Assembly: GCF_963920925.1 (NCBI RefSeq)
Contig: NZ_CAWUDI010000028.1
Coordinates: 53,169 to 117,168 of the forward strand
DNA: 64,000 bases
Source: Rivularia sp963920925
Lineage (GTDB): Bacteria > Cyanobacteriota > Cyanobacteriia > Cyanobacteriales > Nostocaceae
Direction: 5' to 3'
Part shown: one piece after another, positions 8,565-17,844 of the stretch
Layout of the letters: each line of letters opens with the position of its first letter
Position numbering within the stretch: the stretch's first letter is position 1
Program-made: the position numbers and the translations under genes
The notes under the pieces: generated by a model
Database searches by the model: none
Told to the model about the DNA's origin: nothing
The model's input: only the letters and a program-made list of their open reading frames with translations

Positions 8565-9467
8565 TTGATATATCTCTTAAGAATATAATTTAGACTAAAA
8601 TTTATGTCTCCATAAATTGGGAGGCGAACAGTTACCTAGACATATATCGTGAGATGTTCGGTTCCCGCTACGATAGATTTGCAAAAAATGTGATGCTTCC
8701 CTATAAATTGCACATTTATAAGTTTTGAATTATTTATTGATAGTGAATATATTCAACCTTCCATAAGGGTAAACACTTGTTCTTATATCAATTCTGTTGA
8801 ATAGCTTCAATTTCGGGAACATTCCGAAAGTGCAAACAGTTTTTTTTTGTAGCAACACCAGAAAACTGTTCGGCTTCCAGACTTGTCAATTAATTGGACG
8901 GAATGTTCCCTAATATTTTGGTTTTACCGACTCTTTACCTCATCCCGATCCTCTCACCAACGAAAGAACGCCGTCAGCGGATGATGTTTTCTACCAAACT
9001 AATTAGTAATTGATAATGGTGGATGTCCTACCCTGCCTTTCTCTTATGCACCAAATATTCATACATCCCGAATCGATCTTAATAAATATCTGCTAAAAGT
9101 GAAGTTTTTTAAGTCACTTATAGATGATAAAATCACATAGCTTAATTATAAATAAATAACTCTGTTCAAATAATATTGTCTTGGTTAGCGATCGCCGATA
9201 TCTCTGAGTATTTAAACTTCTAATAGTATACCTTGTTACAAAAAAATATAAATTCCCTTTGTATTATCACGGAGTTACAGAAATAATTGCTGCATAATAT
9301 CCTCAAAACAGAGAATTTGTACTACTTGTGTGGATTAAAAATTTTTCTTATCATTTGAAAGATTCAGCCACTTCACGGCTGATTCAATTATTTATAATTC
9401 TATAAAGCGTTTTATAGACTTTATAGCCATTATTAATAATTCTAGAAGTTTCGCAAAATTAAGATTT
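8565..9467. other. 0.9-kb spacer, no gene seen
   Basis: The region between the divergent deacetylase and SirB1-like genes is AT-rich with stops in all frames. It contains one structured element (8815-8910) and an AT-rich stretch at 9100-9460 that probably carries the promoter of the downstream gene. No RNA gene was recognised. Confidence 0.6.
8815..8910. repeat. 96-bp element with 12-bp perfect inverted ends
   Basis: GGGAACATTCCG (8815-8826) and CGGAATGTTCCC (8899-8910) are exact reverse complements. An inner pair, CAGTTTT / AAAACTG, gives a second nested stem. No coding sequence fits inside. It could be a small non-autonomous element or a long folded RNA. Confidence 0.6.
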
Positions 9468-10292
9468 ATGAATTTATCGTCAGCGCGAAAATTTTTTCAT
9501 CACGAGATTCAGCAACCTGACGAGTATATTGACTTAGCAAAAGCAGCTTTATACATCGCTCAAGAGGAATATTCCGAATTAGATATAGAAGAATATTTGA
9601 ATGCACTTGATGCGATGGCAATCGAATTAGAAGAACGCTTGCCATTAGAAAAATATCCTTTAAAGATTATTCAATGCATTAATAAATATCTTTATGATGA
9701 TTTAAACTTTACAGGCAATACTCAAAATTATTACGATCCGCGAAACAGTTTTTTAAATGATGTCATAGAGCGCAGAATTGGAATTCCTATTACTCTAGCG
9801 TTACTTTATATTGAAATTGCGCGTCGTATAGATTTCCCGATGATAGGTATAGGAATGCCGGGGCATTTTCTAATCCGCCCAAATGTTTCAGAAATAGAAA
9901 TTTTTGTAGATGCTTTTAACAGCGGTGAAGTATTGTTTCCCCAAGACTGTCAGCAGCGCTTAAGTCAAATTTATCAGCAAAACATAACACTACAGCCAGA
10001 ATTTTTAGCACCAGTCACTAAAAAGCAATTTTTAGCAAGAATGCTGACTAACCTTAAATATATTTATCTTAAGCAACACGAATCAGAAAAAGCTTTATTT
10101 TGTGTCGAGAGGATTTTACTATTATTTCCCAGTGCAGCATTAGAATTGCGCGATCGTGGTTTATTATCTTATCAAATCGGACGCTTCAACCAAGCAGCAG
10201 ATGACTTACAAGCCTATTTAATGCAAGCTCCCGACGCACAAGACGCTTCCACCATTCGGCAACTGCTCGCGAAATTAGGGAAGAATCAATAA
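9468..10292 (+). CDS. SirB1-family protein (transglutaminase-like plus TPR)
   Basis: The 274-residue product has the SirB1/transglutaminase-like N-terminal fold: YDPRNSFLNDVIERRIGIPITLALLY, IGIGMPGHFLIRP and a later FVDAFNSGEVL. The C-terminal third (about 190-270) has TPR-like helices, with LKYIYLKQHESEKALFCVERILLLFP and LRDRGLLSYQIGRFNQAADDLQAYL as consecutive repeats. Family members are widespread and poorly characterised; the GMPGHF histidine and VDAF aspartate suit a transglutaminase-like site, but no reaction is assigned. It is monocistronic, with a weak ribosome-binding site before ATG 9468. Confidence 0.8.
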   Translation: MNLSSARKFFHHEIQQPDEYIDLAKAALYIAQEEYSELDIEEYLNALDAMAIELEERLPLEKYPLKIIQCINKYLYDDLNFTGNTQNYYDPRNSFLNDVIERRIGIPITLALLYIEIARRIDFPMIGIGMPGHFLIRPNVSEIEIFVDAFNSGEVLFPQDCQQRLSQIYQQNITLQPEFLAPVTKKQFLARMLTNLKYIYLKQHESEKALFCVERILLLFPSAALELRDRGLLSYQIGRFNQAADDLQAYLMQAPDAQDASTIRQLLAKLGKNQ

Positions 10293-10407
10293 GCAGTTAG
10301 GAGTTAGGAGTTAGGAGTTAAGAATTGGGAATTGAGTTAGGAGTTGGAAGTGATATTTCCCCCTTGTCCCCTTGTCCCCGTGTCCCCTTGTCTCCCCATC
10401 TCCCCAT

Positions 10408-10854
10408 CTACCCAACACTCTCTGCAACGTGCTTCAAACGACGTAGTTGTGCTTGCATATCTTGTTTTGTAAATTTTTCGGCGAAAATTTTAAAACCCAA
10501 ACTCACTATGGGGTTAGGAATCTCGAATTCAAAACGATTAACTAAACAAGTTCCATTATTTATTGGTTGACATTCCCAACGATCGCATCCTTTAAAATAG
10601 CCGTCAAATCCCCACACTATCAGACCAGGTTCTCTTTCTACTACTGTACTAATCAATGTAGGTTTTATTACTGGTATTTGAATCATAAACTTAGTTTTAC
10701 TACCTACCTCCGTACTCCAATCTCCAAGTGGCTCGCAGCATAAAGCAGGATTTAACCATCGATGCATTAAATCACGGTCTGTGATACATTGTTCTACTAC
10801 TGCGGATGTAGCATTAATTTCAATTGATTGCTCAAAAACTTCTGTGTTGGGCAT
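10408..10854 (-). CDS. SRPBCC (START-like) family protein
   Basis: The 148-residue protein fits a single SRPBCC/polyketide-cyclase-like helix-grip domain: an N-terminal strand (FEQSIEINATSAVVEQCITD), a hinge with LMHRWLNPALCCEPLG, paired strands (LISTVVEREPGLIVWGFDGYFKGCDRWECQPINNG) written here in parts, and a long C-terminal helix (SLGFKIFAEKFTKQDMQAQLRRLKHVAES). Such domains bind hydrophobic ligands; no ligand can be inferred. It converges on the SirB1-like gene across a G/C-rich repeat at about 10290-10405. Confidence 0.75.
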   Translation of the reverse strand: MPNTEVFEQSIEINATSAVVEQCITDRDLMHRWLNPALCCEPLGDWSTEVGSKTKFMIQIPVIKPTLISTVVEREPGLIVWGFDGYFKGCDRWECQPINNGTCLVNRFEFEIPNPIVSLGFKIFAEKFTKQDMQAQLRRLKHVAESVG

Positions 10855-11124
10855 TTTAAATTTTTAATGTTATCTGTTGCTGCTCGACTATAAAAAAACA
10901 AATAGTTTAAAGGTTGACCTTTGGGCAATACTGGGAAATTTCTAGATCATTTATTTTAGTATAAGAAACAACACTGGTTTAAGTAATTTTCAAGTATTGA
11001 AATTAGTTCTTTTAGATAAATAGCAAATAAGAATAATAAAAGTAAAAATTAACCTTGATATAAATTATTTGTAAGATTTACTGGTAAATTAAGTTGCAAA
11101 ACATAAACGAAGTTGTCAGGGTAT
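10855..11124. other. AT-rich spacer upstream of the channel gene
   Basis: The first 270 bp between the SRPBCC gene and the channel leader show no open frame of interest. TATTTTAGTATAAG-type AT-rich motifs are present, but no promoter can be assigned firmly. Confidence 0.4.
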
Positions 11125-11171
11125 GGTATTGTCTCAGGCAATACACTACCTTATCATCTAAGGTGTTTTTT
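11125..11171 (+). promoter_or_regulatory. Two consecutive hairpins in the channel leader, the second terminator-like
   Basis: GTATTG / CAATAC (about 11126-11144) forms a first hairpin. ACCTT / AAGGT (11148-11152 / 11160-11164) forms a second, followed by GTTTTTTTG. The terminator-like structure sits about 35 bp before the channel start, so it could attenuate that gene or end a small upstream transcript. No known riboswitch consensus was recognised. Confidence 0.4.
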
Positions 11172-11204
11172 TGTGATAACACTAAACTTTAAAACTGGAA
11201 AACT

Positions 11205-12848
11205 ATGATTTCAACTTGGCAAGATATAACCCAAGTAGCAGGTACGGATCTGTCAATAAGAATAGGGACAATTTTGGCACAATCGCCTTCATTGGCACAA
11301 GATGGAGTAGAGGGATATCAGAATTATGCCGAGAATGCTCTTGGACAAATAGTAGATTTATTGCCTCGCTTGTTGGGTGCAGTTCTTATTTTGTTTGTTG
11401 GTTGGCTGGTTGCTTATATAGCTAAAGCTATAGTCGAAGGGCTACTTAATCGTACTAACATCGATAACCGTATTGCTTCGGGATTAACGGGTAGTGACTC
11501 TATCAAAGTCGAGAAATTTATCTCTGGCTTGGTTTTTTGGACTATTCTGCTGATTACCGTAGTTGCGGTTTTAGATACGTTACAGCTAAGGGTTGCTTCT
11601 CAACCGCTGAATGCTTTTCTTGGTGAAATTGGGGCATTCTTACCTAAGTTATTGGCCGCAGGTATCCTCTTAGGAGTGGCTTGGGTTGTAGCGACTTTAG
11701 TTAAAACCTTGGTGGTAAATGCTCTCAATGCTCTTAACGTAGACGAAAGGTTAAACGCACAGCAAGACGCTACTGCTGATAGTAGTAACCAGCTTTCTAT
11801 TGCACAGACTATTGGTACAGCGCTTTACTGGTTCATTTTCTTACTGTTCTTGATGCCAGTCCTAGATACTTTGGGCTTGCAACAGGCTTTAGGACCTGTA
11901 AATACTTTAGTTTCGGAAATTCTGGCAATTCTGCCCAATATTTTAGGAGCAGTAATCATCGGCGTGGTTGGCTGGTTTGCAGCTAATATCATCCGTCGGA
12001 TTGTAACTAACCTGCTTGCTACAACTGGAATTGACCATATAGGCAGCCGGTTTGGGCTTTCAAGCGCTTCCACAAGCGGACAGTCTTTATCTTCGATATT
12101 AGGTACGATTGTCTACGTTTTGATTTTGATTCCTGTTGCGATCGCAGCGCTCAATACTTTGCAAATTCAGGCTATCTCGGTACCTGCAATTGCAATGCTG
12201 CAACAGATTCTCAACGCTATACCCTTAATCTTCACCGCAGCAGCAATTCTAGCTGTTGCCTATTTCTTAGGAAGATTTGTATCGGAGTTGGTAACAAATA
12301 TTCTCACCAGCATCGGTTTCAACAATATTTTCTCTATTCTGGGTTTACCTGCACCTGCTAGAAGAACAACAGTTACAGCAGAGGGAGAAATTCCTTCAGC
12401 AACATCTCGTACCCCATCTGAAATCGTCGGCTTCATTGCCTTTATTGGCATTATGCTTTTCGCTGCGATCGCGGCGATTAATATTCTGAATATTCCAGCT
12501 TTGACAGCGCTGGTGACAGGTATCACGATTATTTTGGGACGAATTTTAGCTGGATTAGTAGTATTTGCTGTTGGTTTATTCTTAGCGAATTTAGCATTCA
12601 GCATCATCACCAGTTCCGGTAATGCTCAAGCTCGAATTTTAGGTCAAATAGCAAGAATTGCCATTATCGTTTTAGTTTCGGCTATGGCACTACAACAAAT
12701 TGGTGTTGCTCCCGATATCGTTAATTTAGCCTTTGGTCTGTTGTTGGGTGCTTTAGCAGTCGCTCTTGCCCTTTCTTTCGGACTTGGCTCTCGCGAAATT
12801 GCCAAATCTCAAGTACAGCAATGGATAAATTCCTTTAAGAGCAGATAA
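11205..12848 (+). CDS. Mechanosensitive-channel-like membrane protein with repeated conserved TM helices
   Basis: The 547-residue, very hydrophobic protein is built from about five repeats of a conserved TM-helix unit (Pfam TM_helix type). Each has a glycine-rich membrane helix such as LPRLLGAVLILFVGWLVAYI, LPKLLAAGILLGVAWVVATL or LPNILGAVIIGVVGWFAANI, followed by an amphipathic segment and a second helix. Proteins of this kind are annotated as mechanosensitive ion channel relatives in cyanobacteria, but no MscS beta-domain is visible, so channel activity is inferred from the family. It should lie in the inner membrane. A GGA lies close to ATG 11205. It is preceded by the two hairpins at 11125-11171. 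Confidence 0.8.
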   Translation: MISTWQDITQVAGTDLSIRIGTILAQSPSLAQDGVEGYQNYAENALGQIVDLLPRLLGAVLILFVGWLVAYIAKAIVEGLLNRTNIDNRIASGLTGSDSIKVEKFISGLVFWTILLITVVAVLDTLQLRVASQPLNAFLGEIGAFLPKLLAAGILLGVAWVVATLVKTLVVNALNALNVDERLNAQQDATADSSNQLSIAQTIGTALYWFIFLLFLMPVLDTLGLQQALGPVNTLVSEILAILPNILGAVIIGVVGWFAANIIRRIVTNLLATTGIDHIGSRFGLSSASTSGQSLSSILGTIVYVLILIPVAIAALNTLQIQAISVPAIAMLQQILNAIPLIFTAAAILAVAYFLGRFVSELVTNILTSIGFNNIFSILGLPAPARRTTVTAEGEIPSATSRTPSEIVGFIAFIGIMLFAAIAAINILNIPALTALVTGITIILGRILAGLVVFAVGLFLANLAFSIITSSGNAQARILGQIARIAIIVLVSAMALQQIGVAPDIVNLAFGLLLGALAVALALSFGLGSREIAKSQVQQWINSFKSR

Positions 12849-13118
12849 CTATAAAGGATTAAGTCTGAAGTATGAAGTTTGAAATTAAAAGGAAATAATT
12901 TAATTTATGGTTCCCTATTTCCCGTTTCCTATTCTCACGCGCCAGTTACCTGGATTGAGAACTTTCATCCTTCATACTTCAAATAATGCCGGTTGGAGCG
13001 TTGTTAGTGGTTAGTTGTTAGTTGGTAGTTGTTAATAGTTATGAACAGACGGTTCATAGTCTACAAAGAATGAAATAAACATATTTTTCCTGTTCCCCAC
13101 TCGTTACTTGCTATATCC

Positions 13119-14558
13119 TCAAACTTTTTTCAGCTTGAGAAGCAATTCACTTTTGATGCGATTCAAAATTGAAGACTCATCAAGATTAGCTAAAATTTTA
13201 CCAATTACGGCTTTTGGTCCATCTGGTCCCCAGGTAGCCCCTGCTTGTAAATATGTTTTAGTGACTTGTCCGATACCGTAAGAAGAAACACCAGCTACAC
13301 CGGCTTGAGTAAGCGCAACCGATACATAAGGACCAAGTGTTGCTCCACCAGTAGCAGGTGCAGAAATACCAAGTAAAGTTTTTAAAGAACTCAATCCTAA
13401 ATTTGCTAGCAGTTCGCTGGCACTGATACCGCCCATACTAAAGGCAATTTTTTGTAGCAATTTTATCGCTCCAGTTTCCGTCATGGGAATGCCGTAAAGC
13501 CTGGATAAGCCGAGAACTAAGAAAACATCAATGGTAGCAGCACTGAGAATATCTAATACAGTCACCGGATTAAGAGCAACCGCTAAAGCTTTAGTCATTA
13601 CGGATTTCCAAATTAAGCGATCGGCAGCAGTTTCGCGCAATTTTAATTTACGCTGCACTAATTGGTCATTCACGTCGTCAGCATAAAGCATAGTATTAAG
13701 AGCAACTAAAGCTTTGCCTTCACGATGCAGAATTTCCAGTATTTTTAATTTCAATTCCTCAACTTGAGGCTTCCCTTTACGCAACTGCACCCCCTTAGTA
13801 CCATCATCGCGACGAATTAACGTTCTAACCAAAGGTGAAGCAGCAGCAGTAACAATTTCATCCGGTGAAACCAATTCCTTTACACGTTCATCGCGAATCT
13901 TTTCATAAACCGCGATTCTGTCAGCTTGAGGATATTGATCAACCTTATTAAATACTAATAAAATTGGCTTACGCGCTTCTCGCAACTGGGAAAGAGCTTC
14001 GTGTTCGAGTTTCGTCATATCCCCGCTTATCACAAACAAAATTAAATCTGCTTGTTGGGCAATTTGTTCGGCTAATGCAGTTCGAGTTTCACCATCAACT
14101 TCATCCAAACCAGGTGTATCAATCAACTCCACCCGCGATTGCCCGCTACTGCTAGAGAAAGTTACTCGTAAAGCACTTTGAGAATCACCGACAGTTTCTT
14201 CACTAATAGTCCAATTAACAGTTTGAGCATCGCGAGTTACACCATGCAAAGGGCCGGTTTCAAAAACGGAGCGTCCAACCATTGCATTGAGCAAAGAAGA
14301 CTTACCTCGCCCTACCATACCGAAAGCAGCGATTTGAATTACCATACTTTCCAACTTGGTCAGCATAGCTTCTAAATCGGCGATTTCCATTTCCAGCCCT
14401 TGAGTTTCCGATAAACTCAAATCTAGATTCGCTACCATCTCACGCAGAGCCGTTTGTGCCTGCTTATAATGAAGTTCCGTTTGAATCTCTTCAAAAGTAA
14501 AAATCGCTTTATCTAGTTCTTCCGTACTATAATAATTACTGCTATGGGGTTCAGTCAT
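13119..14558 (-). CDS. Era/dynamin-like GTPase with C-terminal DUF697-type membrane region
   Basis: The 479-residue GTP-binding protein has an N-terminal helical region (residues 1-75, coiled-coil prone), then G1 GMVGRGKSS (80-88), G3 DTPG (147-150) and G4 NKVD (204-207). The second half carries hydrophobic, glycine/alanine-rich segments (about 325-455) consistent with the DUF697-type membrane-associated tail common in cyanobacterial GTPases of this kind. G1 has Arg where Ser or Ala is usual (GRGKSS), which other members share. A role in membrane-linked signalling or remodelling is plausible but not shown here. It is flanked by repeat-rich spacers, with no operon partner. Confidence 0.82.
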   Translation of the reverse strand: MTEPHSSNYYSTEELDKAIFTFEEIQTELHYKQAQTALREMVANLDLSLSETQGLEMEIADLEAMLTKLESMVIQIAAFGMVGRGKSSLLNAMVGRSVFETGPLHGVTRDAQTVNWTISEETVGDSQSALRVTFSSSSGQSRVELIDTPGLDEVDGETRTALAEQIAQQADLILFVISGDMTKLEHEALSQLREARKPILLVFNKVDQYPQADRIAVYEKIRDERVKELVSPDEIVTAAASPLVRTLIRRDDGTKGVQLRKGKPQVEELKLKILEILHREGKALVALNTMLYADDVNDQLVQRKLKLRETAADRLIWKSVMTKALAVALNPVTVLDILSAATIDVFLVLGLSRLYGIPMTETGAIKLLQKIAFSMGGISASELLANLGLSSLKTLLGISAPATGGATLGPYVSVALTQAGVAGVSSYGIGQVTKTYLQAGATWGPDGPKAVIGKILANLDESSILNRIKSELLLKLKKV

Positions 14559-14830
14559 ATAAATTTTAGATTTTAGACTTTAGATTATAAATTTTGTTAC
14601 GTCTTCTTCTATCCTAATGATTTTTGGACAAGGGGATGGGGAAAGGGGGAGTGGGGAAGAGGGGGAAGAAAATTTATAATCTAAAATTTATAGTCAGTAC
14701 TAAGTGAAGACGCTCCCACCAATTTCTAACTGATAACTGATAACTGATAACTGTTCGCTGGTTATGGTTCCGAAAAAGTCATAAACTAAATATTGCATTT
14801 AGTAGCTATTTGGACTTGACTTAATCACCT

Positions 14831-15556
14831 GTGCGAAAAATTGTTATTGCTGGCAACTGGAAAATGTTCAAAACTAGGGCAGAATCCGAGGACTTTTTAC
14901 GAGGATTCATGCCTTTATTACAAGAGACTCCTGACGATAGAGAAGCGGTATTGTGCGTTCCTTTTACCGATCTAAACGTTTTGTCTAAGAACCTGCATGG
15001 TGGCCGCGTTATGTTGGGGGCGCAAAATGTTCACTGGGAAGAAATGGGAGCTTATACGGGTGAAATTTCCGGTTTAATGCTCTCTGAAATTGGGGTACGT
15101 TATGTAATTATCGGTCACAGCGAAAGACGGCAATATTTTGGTGAAACGGATGAAACCGTTAATCTGCGCCTCAAAGCCGCTCAGAAGTATGGTATGACAC
15201 CTATTCTTTGCGTTGGAGAAACCAAACAACAAAGAGATAAAGGAGAAACCGAATCAATAATTACCAACCAAATCAAGCAAGACTTAATAGGTGTTGACCA
15301 AAATAATTTGGTAATTGCTTACGAACCTATTTGGGCAATTGGTACCGGAGATACCTGTGAAGTTACCGAAGCCAATCGGGTTATCGGTTTAATTCGCAGT
15401 TTGTTGAGCAATAAAAATGTCACTATTCAATATGGAGGTTCCGTAAAACCGAATAATGTTGATGAGATTATGGCTCAACCCGAAATTGATGGTGCTTTAG
15501 TTGGTGGAGCAAGTTTGGAATCGCAAAGTTTTGCTCGAATTGTCAATTTTAAATAG
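14831..15556 (+). CDS. tpiA: Triose-phosphate isomerase
   Basis: The 241-residue TIM-barrel enzyme interconverts dihydroxyacetone phosphate and glyceraldehyde 3-phosphate in glycolysis and the Calvin cycle. Visible active-site parts are NWKMFK (N9, K11), the catalytic histidine in IIGHSERR, the catalytic glutamate in AYEPIWAIGTG and the phosphate-binding IQYGGSVKPNN and VGGASL loops. Translation starts at GTG 14831: the protein begins immediately before the first strand and no ATG fits. No strong ribosome-binding site is visible. folP follows on the same strand 145 bp later, with short repeats between. Confidence 0.97.
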   Translation: MRKIVIAGNWKMFKTRAESEDFLRGFMPLLQETPDDREAVLCVPFTDLNVLSKNLHGGRVMLGAQNVHWEEMGAYTGEISGLMLSEIGVRYVIIGHSERRQYFGETDETVNLRLKAAQKYGMTPILCVGETKQQRDKGETESIITNQIKQDLIGVDQNNLVIAYEPIWAIGTGDTCEVTEANRVIGLIRSLLSNKNVTIQYGGSVKPNNVDEIMAQPEIDGALVGGASLESQSFARIVNFK

Positions 15557-15701
15557 AAATTGGGAATGGGGAATGGGGCATGGGGCATTGGAGAGAGGTA
15601 AAAGGTATAATAACTCCTAACTTTCCCCTTGTCCCCTTGTCACCTTGTCTCCTTGTCCCCCATCACCCCTTCCATTTTAAAAATTCAAAACGGAGCAAGC
15701 G

Positions 15702-16532
15702 ATGCTTAACTTCAATTGGGGTAAGCGCACTTATTTAATGGGCGTTTTAAATGTTACGCCTGATAGTTTTAGCGATGGTGGGGAGTTCAATAAACCACTC
15801 TCCGCTTTAAATCAAGCATTAGCGTTGGCTGCTGGTGGTGCGGATATTATTGATGTGGGCGGACAATCTACTCGCCCTGGTGCGGAACAAATTTCTGTAG
15901 AGGAAGAACTCGAACGAGTGCTTTCGGTTATAAAAATTATTCGTCCAAAAATTGATATCCCAATTTCTGTAGATACCACTTCTTCAATTGTTGCGGATCG
16001 AGCTGTTAATGCTGGTGCGGATATAGTTAATGATATTTCTGGAGGCACTTTTGACTCGTCTATGTTTTCTACGGTTGCGAGCTTAAATGTGCCCCTAATA
16101 TTAATGCATATCCGAGGAAATCCTCAGACTATGCAGCAAATGACCGATTATCAAGACGTAATCGAAGAAATATCTAATTTTTTATTACAACAAATAACCT
16201 ACGCTGTTGCTGCGGGAATTAAAAGGGAAAAAATCATTATCGACCCCGGTATTGGCTTTGCTAAAAATTTAGAACAAAATTTAGAAATTCTACGGCGCTT
16301 AACAGAATTAAAAAAGCTTAATTGTCCGATTTTAGTCGGCCCATCTCGTAAAAGCTTCATCGGTAGTATTTTGAACCAACCAAACCCTAAAGCACGAGTT
16401 TGGGGAACTGCTGCGGCAAGTTGTGCTGCGATTCTTAATGGTGCCGATATCATCAGAGTTCACGATGTCGAACAAATGCGCGATGTTTCAATGGTTGCTG
16501 ACGCTATTAAACGTCCGCATCAAAGCAATTAA
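15702..16532 (+). CDS. folP: Dihydropteroate synthase
   Basis: The 276-residue enzyme joins p-aminobenzoate to hydroxymethyl-dihydropterin pyrophosphate in folate synthesis. Family motifs are MGVLNVTPDSFSDGG (pterin/pyrophosphate loop), DVGGQSTRPGA, DISGG, the LMHIRGNPQTMQ loop, IDPGIGFAKN and VGPSRKSFIG. GGAG 7 nt before ATG 15702 supports the start. The tpiA-folP order on one strand suggests possible readthrough. A folate/biopterin-type transporter lies elsewhere in the window (52490) and is not linked to this gene. Confidence 0.96.
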   Translation: MLNFNWGKRTYLMGVLNVTPDSFSDGGEFNKPLSALNQALALAAGGADIIDVGGQSTRPGAEQISVEEELERVLSVIKIIRPKIDIPISVDTTSSIVADRAVNAGADIVNDISGGTFDSSMFSTVASLNVPLILMHIRGNPQTMQQMTDYQDVIEEISNFLLQQITYAVAAGIKREKIIIDPGIGFAKNLEQNLEILRRLTELKKLNCPILVGPSRKSFIGSILNQPNPKARVWGTAAASCAAILNGADIIRVHDVEQMRDVSMVADAIKRPHQSN

Positions 16533-16650
16533 GACAAGAGTATTGGGAAAATTGGTAAATTAAAGCTGATTTACCAATCTCCCAAATCAAGAAAGAACCG
16601 CTTTAATTTTGACCTATTCATCCGAAAAGTGGATTCATGCAAATTTTGGC

Positions 16651-17508
16651 TTAAGATTCCGAACCATTGCCATTACCGTTTTTAGGTCTTCTTGCAGTAT
16701 CTTCAGCTATGGTTTCAGCGCTTATTTGTTCGATAATGTCATTTTGACCGGAACCGGGATCTACAAAAATAACTTTGGAATTAGGGCTTTCACCTAATCT
16801 GTAACTAGCATTGATATAATCTTGAGCTACAAGATATCGCAGAATTTCCTTATTTTCAGGGGCGCTTCGCAAAGCTTCGGAAAGAATCTGCATACTAGTA
16901 CTAGTACCTTCAGCTTTCTTGATTGCAGCTTGACGTTCCCCTTCAGCTTCCAAAATCGCAGCACGGCTTTTAATTTCAGCAGCCCGTTGATCTTCCATTG
17001 ACAATCGCACGCTTTCGGGAGGTGTAATTGATTGAATATCTACCCTTTGAATTTCAACTCCCCAATCTGCGGTTGTTTGATTCAATCGATCCAACAGTTC
17101 TTGATCCATATCTACTCTTGAGACATTGGTTTCCTCGAGAGTATTTTGAGCGATAATTTCCCGTAAAGAAGTTGCAGTAATTTGATTTAAACCTTGCGCT
17201 AAATCATCGATTTGGTAAAAGCTTTTTTCCATATCTTTGATGCGCCAATACACAACTCCATCAATTTCTAGGTAGATATTGTCCTTAGTAATTACGTTTT
17301 GGGGTTTAATATCCAATATCTGTTCCCGCGTCGTATCTTCCATTACAACCTGGTCGACAAGGGGAACGATAAAGTTGAGTCCGGGTCGTAACTTACGATG
17401 ATACTGCCCCAAGCGTTCTACTAAAGCTTCATTACCTTGATTAATAATCTTTGCCGACCCTAATGAATAACCTATAAGCACTAAAGCTATAGCAATAATT
17501 GGCTCCAT
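16651..17508 (-). CDS. SPFH/stomatin-like protein (slipin/paraslipin)
   Basis: The 285-residue protein has one N-terminal membrane segment (PIIAIALVLIGYSLGSAKII) and an SPFH/band-7 domain: NQGNEALVERLGQYHRKLRPGLNF, DTTREQILDIKPQNVITKDN and AQNTLEETNVSRVDMDQEL. A helical, charged region (RAAEIKSRAAILEAEGERQAAIKKAEG, in parts) typical of oligomerising slipins follows. It likely forms membrane microdomain scaffolds and is often associated with membrane proteases, though no NfeD or FtsH gene lies next to it. AAGGAGC directly before ATG 17508 supports the start. Confidence 0.93.
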   Translation of the reverse strand: MEPIIAIALVLIGYSLGSAKIINQGNEALVERLGQYHRKLRPGLNFIVPLVDQVVMEDTTREQILDIKPQNVITKDNIYLEIDGVVYWRIKDMEKSFYQIDDLAQGLNQITATSLREIIAQNTLEETNVSRVDMDQELLDRLNQTTADWGVEIQRVDIQSITPPESVRLSMEDQRAAEIKSRAAILEAEGERQAAIKKAEGTSTSMQILSEALRSAPENKEILRYLVAQDYINASYRLGESPNSKVIFVDPGSGQNDIIEQISAETIAEDTARRPKNGNGNGSES

Positions 17509-17844
17509 TTATGCTCCTTGCACAGCAATAGGGAAATTTACTTTAACGAAGTTGTAGCGATCCAAAAAATGATACTACTTCTTCTTACCTTTAGTTTAAT
17601 TAAAAAAACAACGTGTAATTTTATTATCACGATGCGGCGACTTCAGACAAGGTATTGCCTGCACCAGCACATATGATACAGGTATCTTATTTCAAATGGC
17701 ACGCTTATTAAAGTATTATTTTCGCAACAGGGAACACTGGACAGTTAGGAGTAACTGAGGTTAAAGGTTAAAGGTCAAAGTTTAAAATTCTCCCTCTCCC
17801 TCTTCTCAATGACCAATGCCCAATGCCCAATGCCCAATTCCCAA
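17509..17844. other. Spacer with short tandem repeats
   Basis: The spacer between the slipin gene and the DUF1400 hydrolase gene contains GTTAAAGGT units (about 17758-17780) and a TGCCCAA/TTCCCAA heptamer array (about 17805-17845). No gene was seen. Confidence 0.55.
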
